From Actinomadura rudentiformis (GTDB lineage Bacteria; Actinomycetota; Actinomycetes; Streptosporangiales; Streptosporangiaceae): a DNA stretch of 64,000 nt. Each line of letters begins with the position of its first letter. The stretch's first letter is position 1. The position numbers and the translations under genes are program-made. This document shows, piece by piece, positions 1 to 8,669 of the stretch. A model generated the notes under the pieces. The model had not been told where the DNA came from, did no database searches, and worked only from the letters and a program-made list of their open reading frames with translations. The stretch is taken from contig NZ_WBMT01000036.1 in the NCBI RefSeq assembly GCF_008923185.1, positions 1 through 64,000 of the forward strand, given 5' to 3'.

Positions 1-100
1 GAGCGGCGAGCGCGGCCGAGGCGGCAGCGCCCGCGCTCGCCAGTCCCGCGCCGCGCAGGAAGCCGCGCCGTCCCGTGCCGGTCAGATGGTCGTCGGTCAT
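1..100 (-). CDS. Tat-exported protein, N-terminal fragment
   Basis: The reverse strand from an ATG at 98-100 encodes about 33 residues before leaving the window. They form a twin-arginine signal: a polar start, RRGFLRGAG at residues 11-19, then an Ala/Gly-rich hydrophobic stretch. The mature enzyme lies outside the window, so no function can be given. The gene is divergent from the LysR regulator, the usual arrangement for a LysR protein and its target, but that link is inference. Confidence 0.7.
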   Translation of the reverse strand, partial: MTDDHLTGTGRRGFLRGAGLASAGAAASAALAA

Positions 101-467
101 GAGGAGCCCGTCCCGTCGTGCGTAGGTCGATCGGTCCGACACTGGACGAGATATGAGAATGATTCGTGAACGCCGGGCGTACGTTTCGGCTGGCTCGGCG
201 TGAAGATCATGCTGAGGTGGGCGACCGTGATGTCCATCCACGCCCGATCCCGCTGCGAAGCTCTGTCCCATTAGGATGGCGGCGCCGGCGCTGGGCTTGG
301 ACGGAAAGACGAACGGCACGAGTCCTGCCGATTGATCACCCTCGCGTCCGGTGCTGTGGATTCACTGTGGTCGGCGAGAACGTGATCACCCAGAAGATCA
401 TGGTGATGGGCGTGTGCATGAATTTCACGACGAAGCCGGGCGCCGCGTGACTGCTGGCGGTGGGGCC
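101..467. promoter_or_regulatory. Divergent intergenic region
   Basis: No credible gene lies between the Tat-signal protein and the LysR gene; the open frames here lack coding character. The palindrome GTGATCAC occurs at 382-389. This space should hold both promoters and any LysR box, but I could not place a clear T-N11-A motif or -35/-10 pair. Confidence 0.4.
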
Positions 468-1403
468 ATGGGCGACCACGGTGCCAGGGACTCGGCGGCG
501 GCCGAACCGAGCGTTCATCAGCTGCGGTTGTTCCTGGTGTTGAGTGAGGAGCTTCATTTCGGCCGTGCCGCCGGGCGGCTGTTCATCAGCCAGTCCGCGC
601 TCAGCCAGCAGCTCAAGGACATGGAGAAGCGGCTGCGAGTGCGGTTGTTCGAACGCACCAGCCGGACGGTCGAACTCACCACGGCAGGGCGGGCACTGCA
701 GGCAGAAGCCCGCACGGTCGTCGAGGGCATCGACCAGCTACGCCGTACCGCCGACGCCCAACTACGCCAGCTGACCGGCCGGCTCACCGTCGGAACCGTC
801 GGCGCCGAGGCCGCCATGCCCTACACCCGTGCAGTCCTGCAGGAACTCAACCACCAGCACCCCCACATCACCGTGCAGGTCCTCAGCCTCAACCTTGTCG
901 ACCACTTCGCCGATCTGATGCAGCAGAAAGTCGACGTGGTATTTCTACGACCTCCCGTGCCTGACGGCATCGAACTGCACCAGCTGGCCATCGAACCCAG
1001 AGTGGCCTGCCTCCCGGCCGATGACCCCCTGGCCAACGAGCCACAGATCATGCTGGAACAGCTCGCCGACCGTCCCGTCGTCGACGTTCCCCCACAGGTA
1101 CCGAGAACGTGGTGGGACTTTTGGGCAGTGGATCCGCGGCCTGACGGCAGCCGAGTCCGCTACGGACCCGTCGTCACCGATCTGGAAGCACTGCTCCACA
1201 TCGTCGCCCAAGGCAAGGCGATGTCCTTCCTGCCTGCAGCCGCCCGCGACTTCTTCCCCCGGCCCGGCATCCGCTACGTCGACGTTGTCGATCTGTCCCC
1301 ATCCACCTGCAGCCTGGCCTGGCTCAGCAAGCGCCGCAACGAACCCACCATCACCGCCATCCGTCAGGCTGCCCGAACCCACACCCGGCGACCCGGACCA
1401 TGA
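468..1403 (+). CDS. LysR-family transcriptional regulator
   Basis: A 311-residue LysR-type regulator. The N-terminal winged helix (about residues 14-75) contains the typical LHFGRAAGRLFISQSALSQQ helix-turn-helix followed by VRLFERTSR. The co-inducer domain follows from about residue 100, beginning LTVGTVGAEAA. The frame is open further upstream, but the ATG at 468 is preceded by a GGTGGGG ribosome site and gives the standard LysR length, so it is preferred. The likely target is the divergent Tat-exported protein gene (inference). Effector unknown. Confidence 0.9.
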   Translation: MGDHGARDSAAAEPSVHQLRLFLVLSEELHFGRAAGRLFISQSALSQQLKDMEKRLRVRLFERTSRTVELTTAGRALQAEARTVVEGIDQLRRTADAQLRQLTGRLTVGTVGAEAAMPYTRAVLQELNHQHPHITVQVLSLNLVDHFADLMQQKVDVVFLRPPVPDGIELHQLAIEPRVACLPADDPLANEPQIMLEQLADRPVVDVPPQVPRTWWDFWAVDPRPDGSRVRYGPVVTDLEALLHIVAQGKAMSFLPAAARDFFPRPGIRYVDVVDLSPSTCSLAWLSKRRNEPTITAIRQAARTHTRRPGP

Positions 1404-1839
1404 GGTTCCAGCGCGCTGCCGTGCTGTCAACACCGAGAGCAGCAGACGCGCACGCTGCCGGGGCCACTCGTCGTTCAAGCATCCGCTGATCAACCCGGAC
1501 GTAGGTGGGCGTCGGCGGTACGGCGTCGCCGGCGCGCGGTCCCGCCGCCACCGGGTTCCTGGCGCCAGTGTCCATGGCCGCTCTGCCAGCAACCATAAGC
1601 CGTGCATTATCAATCAGGGCGGGTTTTCGATGGCTCGTTTGCTGACAGTCTTACCGCCGCCATGCAAGCTTTTAACGCTGGCCGAATCAGGCCGCCGAAG
1701 GGCTGGCGCCTGCCGGGAACACCCCGACTCCAGTCGTGGCGGCCCTGCTGGTGCTGGACAGGTATGCCAGGGCAGAGCACCGCCAGGGGTACCGTGCGAT
1801 TTGGAGTATCCCAGTGCGATTCTCAGTGAGGCCATGACC
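1404..1839. other. Intergenic region, no gene recognised
   Basis: About 435 bases between the LysR and GlxA-type genes. Long frames crossing it, including an upstream extension of the GlxA frame, show no recognisable protein. The last bases hold the TCTCAGTGAGG ribosome-site segment (1821-1831), which also precedes the paralogue at 13458. Confidence 0.4.
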
Positions 1840-2880
1840 ATGGGTTTTCGTAGGGTCGTGGCGTATGCGCCGAAGGATGTAAGCACCTTGGGGTTGGCAT
1901 TGGTCGGTGAGGTGTTCGCCGACCGGTCCGACCTGGGGCTTCCGGCCTTCGATCTGGAGACGGCCACCGAGGTGCCGGGCCCGGTGCGTACGGATCTGGG
2001 ACTGACGCAACACATCGAATTCGGCCTCGACCGGCTGCCGGAGGCTGGACTGGTCGTGCTACTGCCCGGGAACGAGAGGCCGCTCTATCCGTCGCCGGCG
2101 GTCGCCGCCGCGATCCGGGCCGCTCATCACCGGGGTGCCATCATCGTGGCCTTCTGCACCGGGTCGTACCTGCTGGCCGCCACGGGGTTGCTTGATGGCC
2201 TGCGCGCCACGACGCATTGGAGTTTGACGGCTGATTTCGCCGCCCGTTTTCCGAAGGTGAAGGTCGTCCCGGGTCCTTTGTACGTCGATGCGGGCTCGCT
2301 GGTGACCGGTGCGGGTGGTGCCTCCGGCCTCGACATGTTCCTGCATGTGCTGCGTCGTGAACATGGTTCGCCGGCCGCCAGTGCGATCGCGCGTGAGCTG
2401 GTGGCCTCGGCGCATCGCCTCGGTGGTCAGGCCCAGTACACCCCCTATCCGATGCAGGCGGACTCCGGCGACGATCACATCGCGAAGGCGATCGCCTGGG
2501 CAGGGCAGAACCTGCACCGATCGCTCTCGGTGGACGATCTGGCGGTCCGGGCGCTGATGAGTTCCCGCACGTTCGCCCGGCGCTTCAAGGCGGTCACCGG
2601 CACCACCCCGCACGCCTGGCTCCTCAACCGGCGTCTCGATCGTGCCGAGGAACTCCTCGAGACCACCGACCTGAACATCGAAAAGATCGCCGAGCGGGTC
2701 GGCTACCGCAGCGCGACCGTCCTGCGCGAGCAATTCGTCAAGCGCCGCGGCATGCCGCCCCGTGCCTACCGCAACAGCGCCAACCGCCAATTCGCGATGA
2801 CAAACAATCGGATACACAGAAACGGTCCAGTCGTGGCGGCGGAGCGAAAAATCAAGCTGGCACCTGATCTGGCAACGTAG
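1840..2880 (+). CDS. GlxA-type AraC regulator with DJ-1/PfpI domain (copy 1)
   Basis: A 346-residue regulator with an N-terminal DJ-1/PfpI (GATase1-like) sensor domain (about residues 5-185) and a C-terminal AraC-type double helix-turn-helix (about 220-320: SSRTFARRFK, then EKIAERVGYRSATVLREQF). The putative nucleophile elbow reads FCTGSYLLAATG. The frame is open far upstream. The ATG at 1840 is chosen because it aligns with the GTG start of the paralogue at 13458 and both follow the same CAGTGAGG ribosome site. In the C-terminal helix-turn-helix 59 of 70 residues match copy 2, but copy 2 has Gly instead of Cys at the elbow (FGAGSYLL). Targets unknown. Confidence 0.88.
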   Translation: MGFRRVVAYAPKDVSTLGLALVGEVFADRSDLGLPAFDLETATEVPGPVRTDLGLTQHIEFGLDRLPEAGLVVLLPGNERPLYPSPAVAAAIRAAHHRGAIIVAFCTGSYLLAATGLLDGLRATTHWSLTADFAARFPKVKVVPGPLYVDAGSLVTGAGGASGLDMFLHVLRREHGSPAASAIARELVASAHRLGGQAQYTPYPMQADSGDDHIAKAIAWAGQNLHRSLSVDDLAVRALMSSRTFARRFKAVTGTTPHAWLLNRRLDRAEELLETTDLNIEKIAERVGYRSATVLREQFVKRRGMPPRAYRNSANRQFAMTNNRIHRNGPVVAAERKIKLAPDLAT

Positions 2881-3300
2881 AGCATTCGTGCCCACCTCGA
2901 TGGAACAGGCCGGGCTGCCGCGGGCAGCGGCTCGCACCCGCCAGTCCGACGGGGTGCGGCCCCCGGTTTCCAGATACCTGCCGGAACGACCCTGGCCTGG
3001 TCGGTTCCTCGAAAATTGTGCCCCACTGGTCGGTCACATCCTCGGGAGGTGGCAGGAAAGAGGAGATCTTTTGGCAGAGCTGCTGCTGGTTTGGTGCCTG
3101 CCCGTAATGGCAGTCTCTCCACGCGTGACCGGAGCGTCACGTAGCGACGACTTCCTGTTCGTCGCGCAAGGAGAGGGAGATCGTGTCATGGAGACAGCGA
3201 AACGGGGCCGGTCCATCCGGATCATCCGGAGTCGGCCTCCGCAAAGCGGCGACGCCCGGAAAGACCGGCCAGTCTCTCCGGCCCCGAGGACGAACGGGGC
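2881..3300. other. Intergenic region at edge of lanthipeptide cluster
   Basis: About 420 bases between the ends of two convergent genes. A rightward frame of about 146 codons runs through it but resembles no family I know. Several short inverted repeats occur, for example CCGGATCATCCGG near 3217, and may help terminate one or both genes. No promoter or RNA gene recognised. Confidence 0.35.
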
Positions 3301-5211
3301 TCAGGTCGCCAGGAACTGTTCGGCTTGAAGGCGGTACATGGCGGCGTATCTACCATTCGTGCTCATCAGTGCCGCATGCGTTCCCCGCTCCACCACCTGT
3401 CCCGCGTCGAGCACGTAAATCCGGTCGGCGCGGGCGACCGAGGCGAGGCGATGGGTGATCAGGATGACCATCGTGCCGTTCGCGGCCAGTTCGGTGATCT
3501 TGTTGAAGACGTCGATCTCGGCTGCGGGGTCCAGCGCGGACGTGGGCTCGTCCACGACCAGGACCGGTGCGCCGCGGTACCAGGCCCGAGCGAGGCCGAG
3601 GCGCTGCCACTGGCCACCGGACAGGTTGGTGCCGCCGAAGAACTCCCGGGCCAGCAGCGTGGACCAACCATCGTCGAGGCGGTCCACCACGACGTCGGCG
3701 CCGGTGGACCGCGCCGCGTTCGTCAGCCGGCGCCCCTCGGCAGGGCGGTCCGATCGGCCCACCACGATGTTCGCGAGCGCGGTGAACGGCCACTGGACGA
3801 AGTCCTGGGACACCAGGGACACCTGTTCCCACAGGGTGTCGCGGTCGAGTTCGGTCGTGGGCACGCCGTTCCACCGGACGCTTCCGGAGGACGGCAGGTA
3901 GAGGCCGGTCAGCAGTTTGGCGAGGGTCGACTTGCCGGACCCGTTCTCGCCGACGAGGGCGACCACCTGGCCGCGCTGGATGTCGATGTCGACGCCGTCC
4001 AGCGCCGGCGTCCGCGCGCCCGGATAGGTGAAGTGCAGCCCGTGGGTGCTGATCGTCTCCACCGGCGGTATCAGCGGTCGCGCGCGCACGGGGACGGCCT
4101 CGGCCCGTGCATGGCCGCAGACCTCGCGCCACTCGATGGTGAGCAGCCCGTCCTGGTACAGCTGCTGGAACTGCATGACGAACCCTGTCAGGCTCATCAT
4201 GCTGGACCGGATTGCGAACGCGGCGGTGCCGGCGGTCGCGAACGTCGTCCGGCCGTCGATCACCAGCAGCAGCAGCACACCATAGGTCGCGAGTGCGGCC
4301 AGCCCGCTCAGCGCACCGGCCAGCGAACGGGTGAACGCCTCTCCGCGCGCCAGCCGGGCCTGCTCATCCGCCGACAGCGTGGCCAGCCGGCGGTAATGCG
4401 CCAGCAGAAAGCCCCCCACCCGATGGGCGCGCACCTCCTCGGCGCTTTCGTGGTGGGTCATGAGCTGGGCGAGCAGGTCGACCTGCCGGGCCAGCTCCAT
4501 CCAACGCTTAGTCGACGCGTGTCGTGCGCCGGCGGTGCGTGCGACCCCCCACGCCCGTGGCGCCAGCGCGACGAAGAGCAGGGGCGTCAGCAACGGGTTC
4601 AACGCGACAAGCACCCACAGGGCGGCGAGGATCGACACTGCTCCGCCGCACAGGCCCACGGTGCTCTGGGTCACCCGTGCGGTGGCATCGGCGCCCTGCC
4701 GGGCGGTGCTGAGCCGGTTGTGGAAGTCGGCGTCCTCCATCGTGACTTGCTCGACCCGGACGGCCTGCTCCAGCAGGGTCAGCTGGGCCATCTGGGCGAT
4801 GCGCGGCCCGAGCCGCCCTGAGGCGGCGACGGCCACGGCCTCGCACAGACCCCGGATCGCCATCGCGCCGGCCACGAACGCCGCGACCGGCAGCAGGGAA
4901 TGGATCTTCTCGTCGGCCGGCGCCGCCGAGAACAGACCGGTGAGCAGCCGTTGCGCTGTGAGATAGGTCGCCGAGGTCGCGACACCCATCACGAGCTGAC
5001 TCACCGCCACGGCCGCCAGCGCGGCGGGATCGGCGCGGTAGCCGAGCCGGAGGGTGATTCCGATGATGGAGGGCAACTTGCGCAGTGCCGCGCGGGTACT
5101 GGCGTCCGCGGAGGAAGGCGGGTCGTACGAGAAGCGAAACCCCCGCCCGAACAACGGATCGGTCTCCGCTGAACGGGTGGGGGCTTGCCGGTGGCTCGCG
5201 CGCCTCACCAC
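3301..5211 (-). CDS. ABC transporter, LanT-type exporter (TMD-NBD fusion)
   Basis: A 636-residue half-transporter: a six-helix membrane domain (about residues 35-345) fused to an ATPase domain. The ATPase shows Walker A GENGSGKST, Q-loop VSQDF, signature LSGGQWQR, Walker B VLVVDEPTSALD and switch ITHRL. It presumably exports the modified lanthipeptide as a homodimer. No N-terminal C39 peptidase precedes the membrane domain, so it is not a leader-cleaving type. There is no suitable ATG. Two adjacent GTG codons at 5211 and 5208 lie just after the precursor stop at 5219, suggesting translational coupling. The second GTG could be the true start. Confidence 0.88.
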   Translation of the reverse strand: MVRRASHRQAPTRSAETDPLFGRGFRFSYDPPSSADASTRAALRKLPSIIGITLRLGYRADPAALAAVAVSQLVMGVATSATYLTAQRLLTGLFSAAPADEKIHSLLPVAAFVAGAMAIRGLCEAVAVAASGRLGPRIAQMAQLTLLEQAVRVEQVTMEDADFHNRLSTARQGADATARVTQSTVGLCGGAVSILAALWVLVALNPLLTPLLFVALAPRAWGVARTAGARHASTKRWMELARQVDLLAQLMTHHESAEEVRAHRVGGFLLAHYRRLATLSADEQARLARGEAFTRSLAGALSGLAALATYGVLLLLVIDGRTTFATAGTAAFAIRSSMMSLTGFVMQFQQLYQDGLLTIEWREVCGHARAEAVPVRARPLIPPVETISTHGLHFTYPGARTPALDGVDIDIQRGQVVALVGENGSGKSTLAKLLTGLYLPSSGSVRWNGVPTTELDRDTLWEQVSLVSQDFVQWPFTALANIVVGRSDRPAEGRRLTNAARSTGADVVVDRLDDGWSTLLAREFFGGTNLSGGQWQRLGLARAWYRGAPVLVVDEPTSALDPAAEIDVFNKITELAANGTMVILITHRLASVARADRIYVLDAGQVVERGTHAALMSTNGRYAAMYRLQAEQFLAT

Positions 5212-5218
5212 CGTTTTG

Positions 5219-5431
5219 TCAGCAAATGCACGGCTTGCCAGTGGCTCCGCAGGTGTGACTGCAGGTGCCGCAGAAGGTGCCCCCCGGCCGCGAGGGGTCG
5301 CACGCATAGACACAACCATCGCTGTCGCCGGCCATCCTGACGCCGTCGGCGGGCGCGGCATCGCGGAAGTGAGCCTCCCAGCCGAAGCCCGCGGCGCCCT
5401 CCATCCTCGGATCGAGGTCGAATTCACCCAT
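5219..5431 (-). CDS. Class I lanthipeptide precursor (LanA)
   Basis: A 70-residue peptide. The leader starts MGEFDLDPRM and carries an FDLD box (residues 4-7) like the FNLD/FDLD motif recognised by class I dehydratases. The acidic leader runs to about residue 33. The C-terminal part has seven Cys (40, 44, 54, 57, 61, 68, 70) and exactly seven Ser/Thr (37, 47, 52, 56, 58, 60, 64), ending Cys-Ile-Cys, with Asp at 36, 38 and 45. The ATG at 5431 follows AGAAAGG. It is the first gene of a leftward unit with the exporter and is divergent from LanB. Cleavage site and ring pattern are not visible. It belongs to no named lanthipeptide that I recognise. Confidence 0.9.
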   Translation of the reverse strand: MGEFDLDPRMEGAAGFGWEAHFRDAAPADGVRMAGDSDGCVYACDPSRPGGTFCGTCSHTCGATGKPCIC

Positions 5432-5639
5432 ATCAAGAGACCTTTCTGCATGGGAACTTTCCGGCCCGGCTTGGAAATGTCTCCGGCACACTCGCTAAAA
5501 GAGCAGTGCCGACCGGGTAACGCCACTCTATCTCGGCCAGTCAGCCCTAAAGCGGTCATTTCGAGGATCCTAGAAATATGCAGGGAATGGCGTGCGCTCG
5601 GCCTATTTTGGTCCTGGTCTGAGTCGTTGGGAGGGGGCC
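5432..5639. promoter_or_regulatory. Divergent lanthipeptide promoter region
   Basis: These 208 bases separate the precursor start from the LanB start and must hold both cluster promoters. The region is less GC-rich than its surroundings. It contains a 20-bp palindrome (5558-5577), and the LanB ribosome site GGGAGGGGG lies immediately before the ATG at 5640. I see no convincing -35/-10 pair in either direction. Confidence 0.6.
5558..5577. promoter_or_regulatory. Palindromic operator candidate in lanthipeptide promoter
   Basis: ATTTCGAGGATCCTAGAAAT is a dyad in which nine of ten base pairs match (arms ATTTCxAGGA and TCCTxGAAAT, one mismatched pair). Its position between the divergent precursor and LanB genes suggests a binding site for a cluster regulator. 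The best candidate is the winged-helix protein encoded at 11111 (inference). I did not see a second copy in the promoter of that regulator. Confidence 0.5.
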
Positions 5640-8600
5640 ATGGCACAGGAGCCGTTGTTCCGTGCACCGGATTTCGCCATTGTGCGGATGTCCGCACTGC
5701 CTGCAGGATCCTTGGCGCCGGCACCGCCGGACGACCTTGCCTCGCCAGAGGCGATGCGCCGTTATCTGCGTGAGGTGGCGGCCGATCCCGGTGTGCGCGA
5801 GGCCATCGCCGTGTCCAGCGCCGGGCTCGACGGTGCCCTGCACAAGGTCATGTCCGGGGCCGGGATGTCGACAGCCGGGCTGCGGCGGGCCGTGCTGGCG
5901 ACCACCCGGTATCTGTCCCGGATGACGCATCGGCCCACCCCCTTCGGGCTCATGGCCGGCGTCACCAGGGCACGGTTTGACGCGGAGCCCAAGTTCCGGA
6001 TCGGTTCCGAACATCGCAAGCATGCACGCGCCGACATGGGCTGGCTCATCAAGGTGATCCGGCCGTGGGAATCCGATCCAGCGGTGCTCGCACGCCTGCG
6101 TCTGGTCGCCAACGATCTCTGCTACGTCCGTGGTGACCGGCTCGTACTGCCTCTCGTCCGGCAGGAGACCGGCGAGCGGGCCCCGGATGACCGGGAGCAG
6201 ACGGTACGGGCGACGCGCGCGGTGCACGCCGTGATGGCCGCGGCGGAACATCCGATCGGCCATGGCGAGCTGGTTGACCGGTTGTGCGGACAGTTCCCGG
6301 ACGCGCCGCCGGAGGTCGTGCGGCGAATGGTGGCGCAGCTGGTCGAACGCGAGTTCCTGCTCACCGATCTACGCCCTTCGGCCACCACGGACGATCCCCT
6401 CCGGCATGTGCTGGAGCTGCTGCCGGAGGAGAGCGCGCTTGCCGGTGTCCGCGACGCGCTGGCGACGTATGCCGCGACCTCTCCAGGACAGGGGAGAGCG
6501 GCGTGGCGGGCGGCGACGTCTGCGATGCGCCGCCTGCACGCCGATGACCGGCTGATCCAGGTGGACCTCGGCATGGACGCTGATGTCGTCCTGCCCGACG
6601 AGGTGGCGGCCGAACTGGTGGAGGCGGCCACGATCGCCCGGCGGATCCTCCCGTCCCGCTTCGCACCGTTCGATCAGCTGGCCGGCTACCGGGCCGCCTT
6701 CATCGAGCACTACGGAACCGGCGTGCTCGTCCCGGTCAAGGAGGTGATCGACCCGGAGACGGGCATCGGGCCGCCGGCCGGCTACCTGCTGCCCCCGGGC
6801 CACCGGCGGGACCCTGATCGCCCGGCGTCGGACGGAGAACGGGACACGCTGCTGCTCGGCCTGGTACAGCGTGGTGGCCCGGAGATCGTGCTGGACGACG
6901 AGCTGGTCGAGCGGTTGGCCCGATTCGGCGGCGCGGACGAACCCGCCTCCTACGCGGAGGTGTGCGCCGAGCTCGTCGCCGATTCGGAGGACGAGCTGCG
7001 AGACGGCGACTTCCAGCTGGTCGCGACCGCGATGAACTTCACCCGGCCCGGCGCGATGGCCGGCCGTTTCCTGCACATCTTGCCCGAGCTCGGCCCTGCA
7101 GTGGCGGAGGTCGCCCGCGACGAGGCGGCCCCGGCGACCCCGGCGCAGGTTGTGGGTCCAGTGCTGGATTCCCGCCTTTCCAACGTCGCCCAGGTCCCGC
7201 TGCTGGCCGACGACCTGGTGGCAGCCGGCGTGTTCGCTGACCGCCCGGAGGCGCTCGATCTGGACGATCTGCTCATCGGCGCCGACCATGATCGCTTCTT
7301 GGTGATCTCCCGGCGGGACGGCCGTGAGCTGGCCCCCATGCCGTTCAACGCGCTGAACCCCCAACTCACCCTGCCGAACGCGGTCCGGCTCCTGATCGAG
7401 ATCGGTGAGAGCTGCACTCCGCCGTGGCCTCTGTGGAGTTGGGGCGCCGCCGGGGGAATGCCGTACCTGCCGCGTGTGCGGCGGGGCCGGACGATCCTGG
7501 CCCCGGCCCGATGGCTCCCCGACTCCCGGCTAACAGAGGAGTCGGATTGGGCCACCTGGGTGCGAGCCTTCGAGCGTTGGCGCGCCGACTGGGCGGTGCC
7601 CGACATCGTGTATGCGACCTACACAGACCATCGGGTGCGCCTCGACCTGACCAGCCCTGCGCACCTGCAGATGCTCCGCGCGGACTTGCGTAAACGTCCG
7701 GCCACGGTGCTCCAGGAGGCCCCGGCCGGCGGCCGCTACGGTTTCGGATGGGCGCGCGGGCACGCCACAGAGATCGTCGTTCCGATGCGGCCGGTCCGGC
7801 GCCGGAAGATCTCGGACACCACTCGACGCCGCACCACCCGGCAGAGCCATCCACCCGGCGGCGAATGGCTGTACCTGAAGGTCTACGCCAGTCCGGGACG
7901 GCACGGGGAGCTGCTCGGGCGTCACGTTCCCGCGCTCGTGCGCCGGGCGGCGGCACTCACCGACCGCTGGTTCTTCATGCGCTACCGGGACGAGGAACCC
8001 CATTTGCGGCTGCGCTTCCATGGCGAGCCGGCGGCGCTCGGCACGCATCTGCTGCCCGTCGTGCACGGCTGGGCCGCCGACCTGACTGCGGCCAAGCTGA
8101 TCAGCGGGATCGTCCTCGACACCTACCGCCCCGAGATCGACAGGTACGGCGGCCCAGAGCTGATCGAGGCGGCCGAACGGGCCTTCGGGGCTGACTCCGA
8201 CAGCGTCCTCGACCAGCTCGCGCTGCGCGCCCACGGACCGCTGGACGTGCCGATGCCGTTGCTGCTCGCGGCCAACCACCTCGATCTGGCGAAACACCTG
8301 CACGGCGAAGGGTGGCAGGAGTGGCTGCTGGAGACCTTCCCCAAGGGCCCGCGACACAAGGCGTTCCAGCAACATCGCCGGGAGGCGGTGCGGCTGCTGG
8401 ATCCGGCGACGGGCTTCGCGGAGCTGGCGTGCCTGCCCGGTGGACAGGCCTTGCTGGAGAGTTGGCGACGCCGAGCCGAGCTGATCACGGCCTACGGCAG
8501 GTCGGTCCGCGAGGCTCTGGACGATCCTTCGGACGTCTTCGCGAGCGTGCTGCACATGCACCACAACCGGCTCGCCGGGATCGACCCGTACGCGGAGCAG

Positions 8601-8669
8601 GACGCCTATGCCATCGCCCGCGGCGCCCTACAAGCCCACCAGGACCGAGAGCGACACCTGAACAGATGA
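5640..8669 (+). CDS. lanB: Lanthipeptide dehydratase LanB (full length)
   Basis: A 1009-residue class I dehydratase. By family knowledge it uses glutamyl-tRNA to glutamylate Ser/Thr of the precursor and then eliminates glutamate to give Dha/Dhb. The N-terminal glutamylation domain includes the THRPTPFGLMAGV segment near residue 97. The C-terminal SpaB-type elimination domain (from about residue 740) includes WLYLKVYASPG and WFFMRYRDEEPHLRLRFHG. Both domains are in one chain, as in NisB. The ATG at 5640 is fixed by the adjacent GGGAGGGGG. The stop overlaps the LanC start (ATGA), so the two are translationally coupled. Confidence 0.95.
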   Translation: MAQEPLFRAPDFAIVRMSALPAGSLAPAPPDDLASPEAMRRYLREVAADPGVREAIAVSSAGLDGALHKVMSGAGMSTAGLRRAVLATTRYLSRMTHRPTPFGLMAGVTRARFDAEPKFRIGSEHRKHARADMGWLIKVIRPWESDPAVLARLRLVANDLCYVRGDRLVLPLVRQETGERAPDDREQTVRATRAVHAVMAAAEHPIGHGELVDRLCGQFPDAPPEVVRRMVAQLVEREFLLTDLRPSATTDDPLRHVLELLPEESALAGVRDALATYAATSPGQGRAAWRAATSAMRRLHADDRLIQVDLGMDADVVLPDEVAAELVEAATIARRILPSRFAPFDQLAGYRAAFIEHYGTGVLVPVKEVIDPETGIGPPAGYLLPPGHRRDPDRPASDGERDTLLLGLVQRGGPEIVLDDELVERLARFGGADEPASYAEVCAELVADSEDELRDGDFQLVATAMNFTRPGAMAGRFLHILPELGPAVAEVARDEAAPATPAQVVGPVLDSRLSNVAQVPLLADDLVAAGVFADRPEALDLDDLLIGADHDRFLVISRRDGRELAPMPFNALNPQLTLPNAVRLLIEIGESCTPPWPLWSWGAAGGMPYLPRVRRGRTILAPARWLPDSRLTEESDWATWVRAFERWRADWAVPDIVYATYTDHRVRLDLTSPAHLQMLRADLRKRPATVLQEAPAGGRYGFGWARGHATEIVVPMRPVRRRKISDTTRRRTTRQSHPPGGEWLYLKVYASPGRHGELLGRHVPALVRRAAALTDRWFFMRYRDEEPHLRLRFHGEPAALGTHLLPVVHGWAADLTAAKLISGIVLDTYRPEIDRYGGPELIEAAERAFGADSDSVLDQLALRAHGPLDVPMPLLLAANHLDLAKHLHGEGWQEWLLETFPKGPRHKAFQQHRREAVRLLDPATGFAELACLPGGQALLESWRRRAELITAYGRSVREALDDPSDVFASVLHMHHNRLAGIDPYAEQDAYAIARGALQAHQDRERHLNR

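Noticed and set aside
2888-3328. Possible 146-codon gene between the GlxA-type and exporter genes
   Set aside because: No ribosome site, mixed composition and overlap with the exporter 3' end; treated as intergenic.
3325-4821. 498-codon rightward frame opposite the ABC exporter
   Set aside because: Pure shadow: the minus strand encodes all ABC motifs in register, while this frame is low-complexity Arg/Gly/His-rich with no family resemblance.
3301-5211. LanT with C39 leader peptidase
   Set aside because: The N-terminus goes directly into the membrane domain; no Cys-His peptidase motif precedes it.
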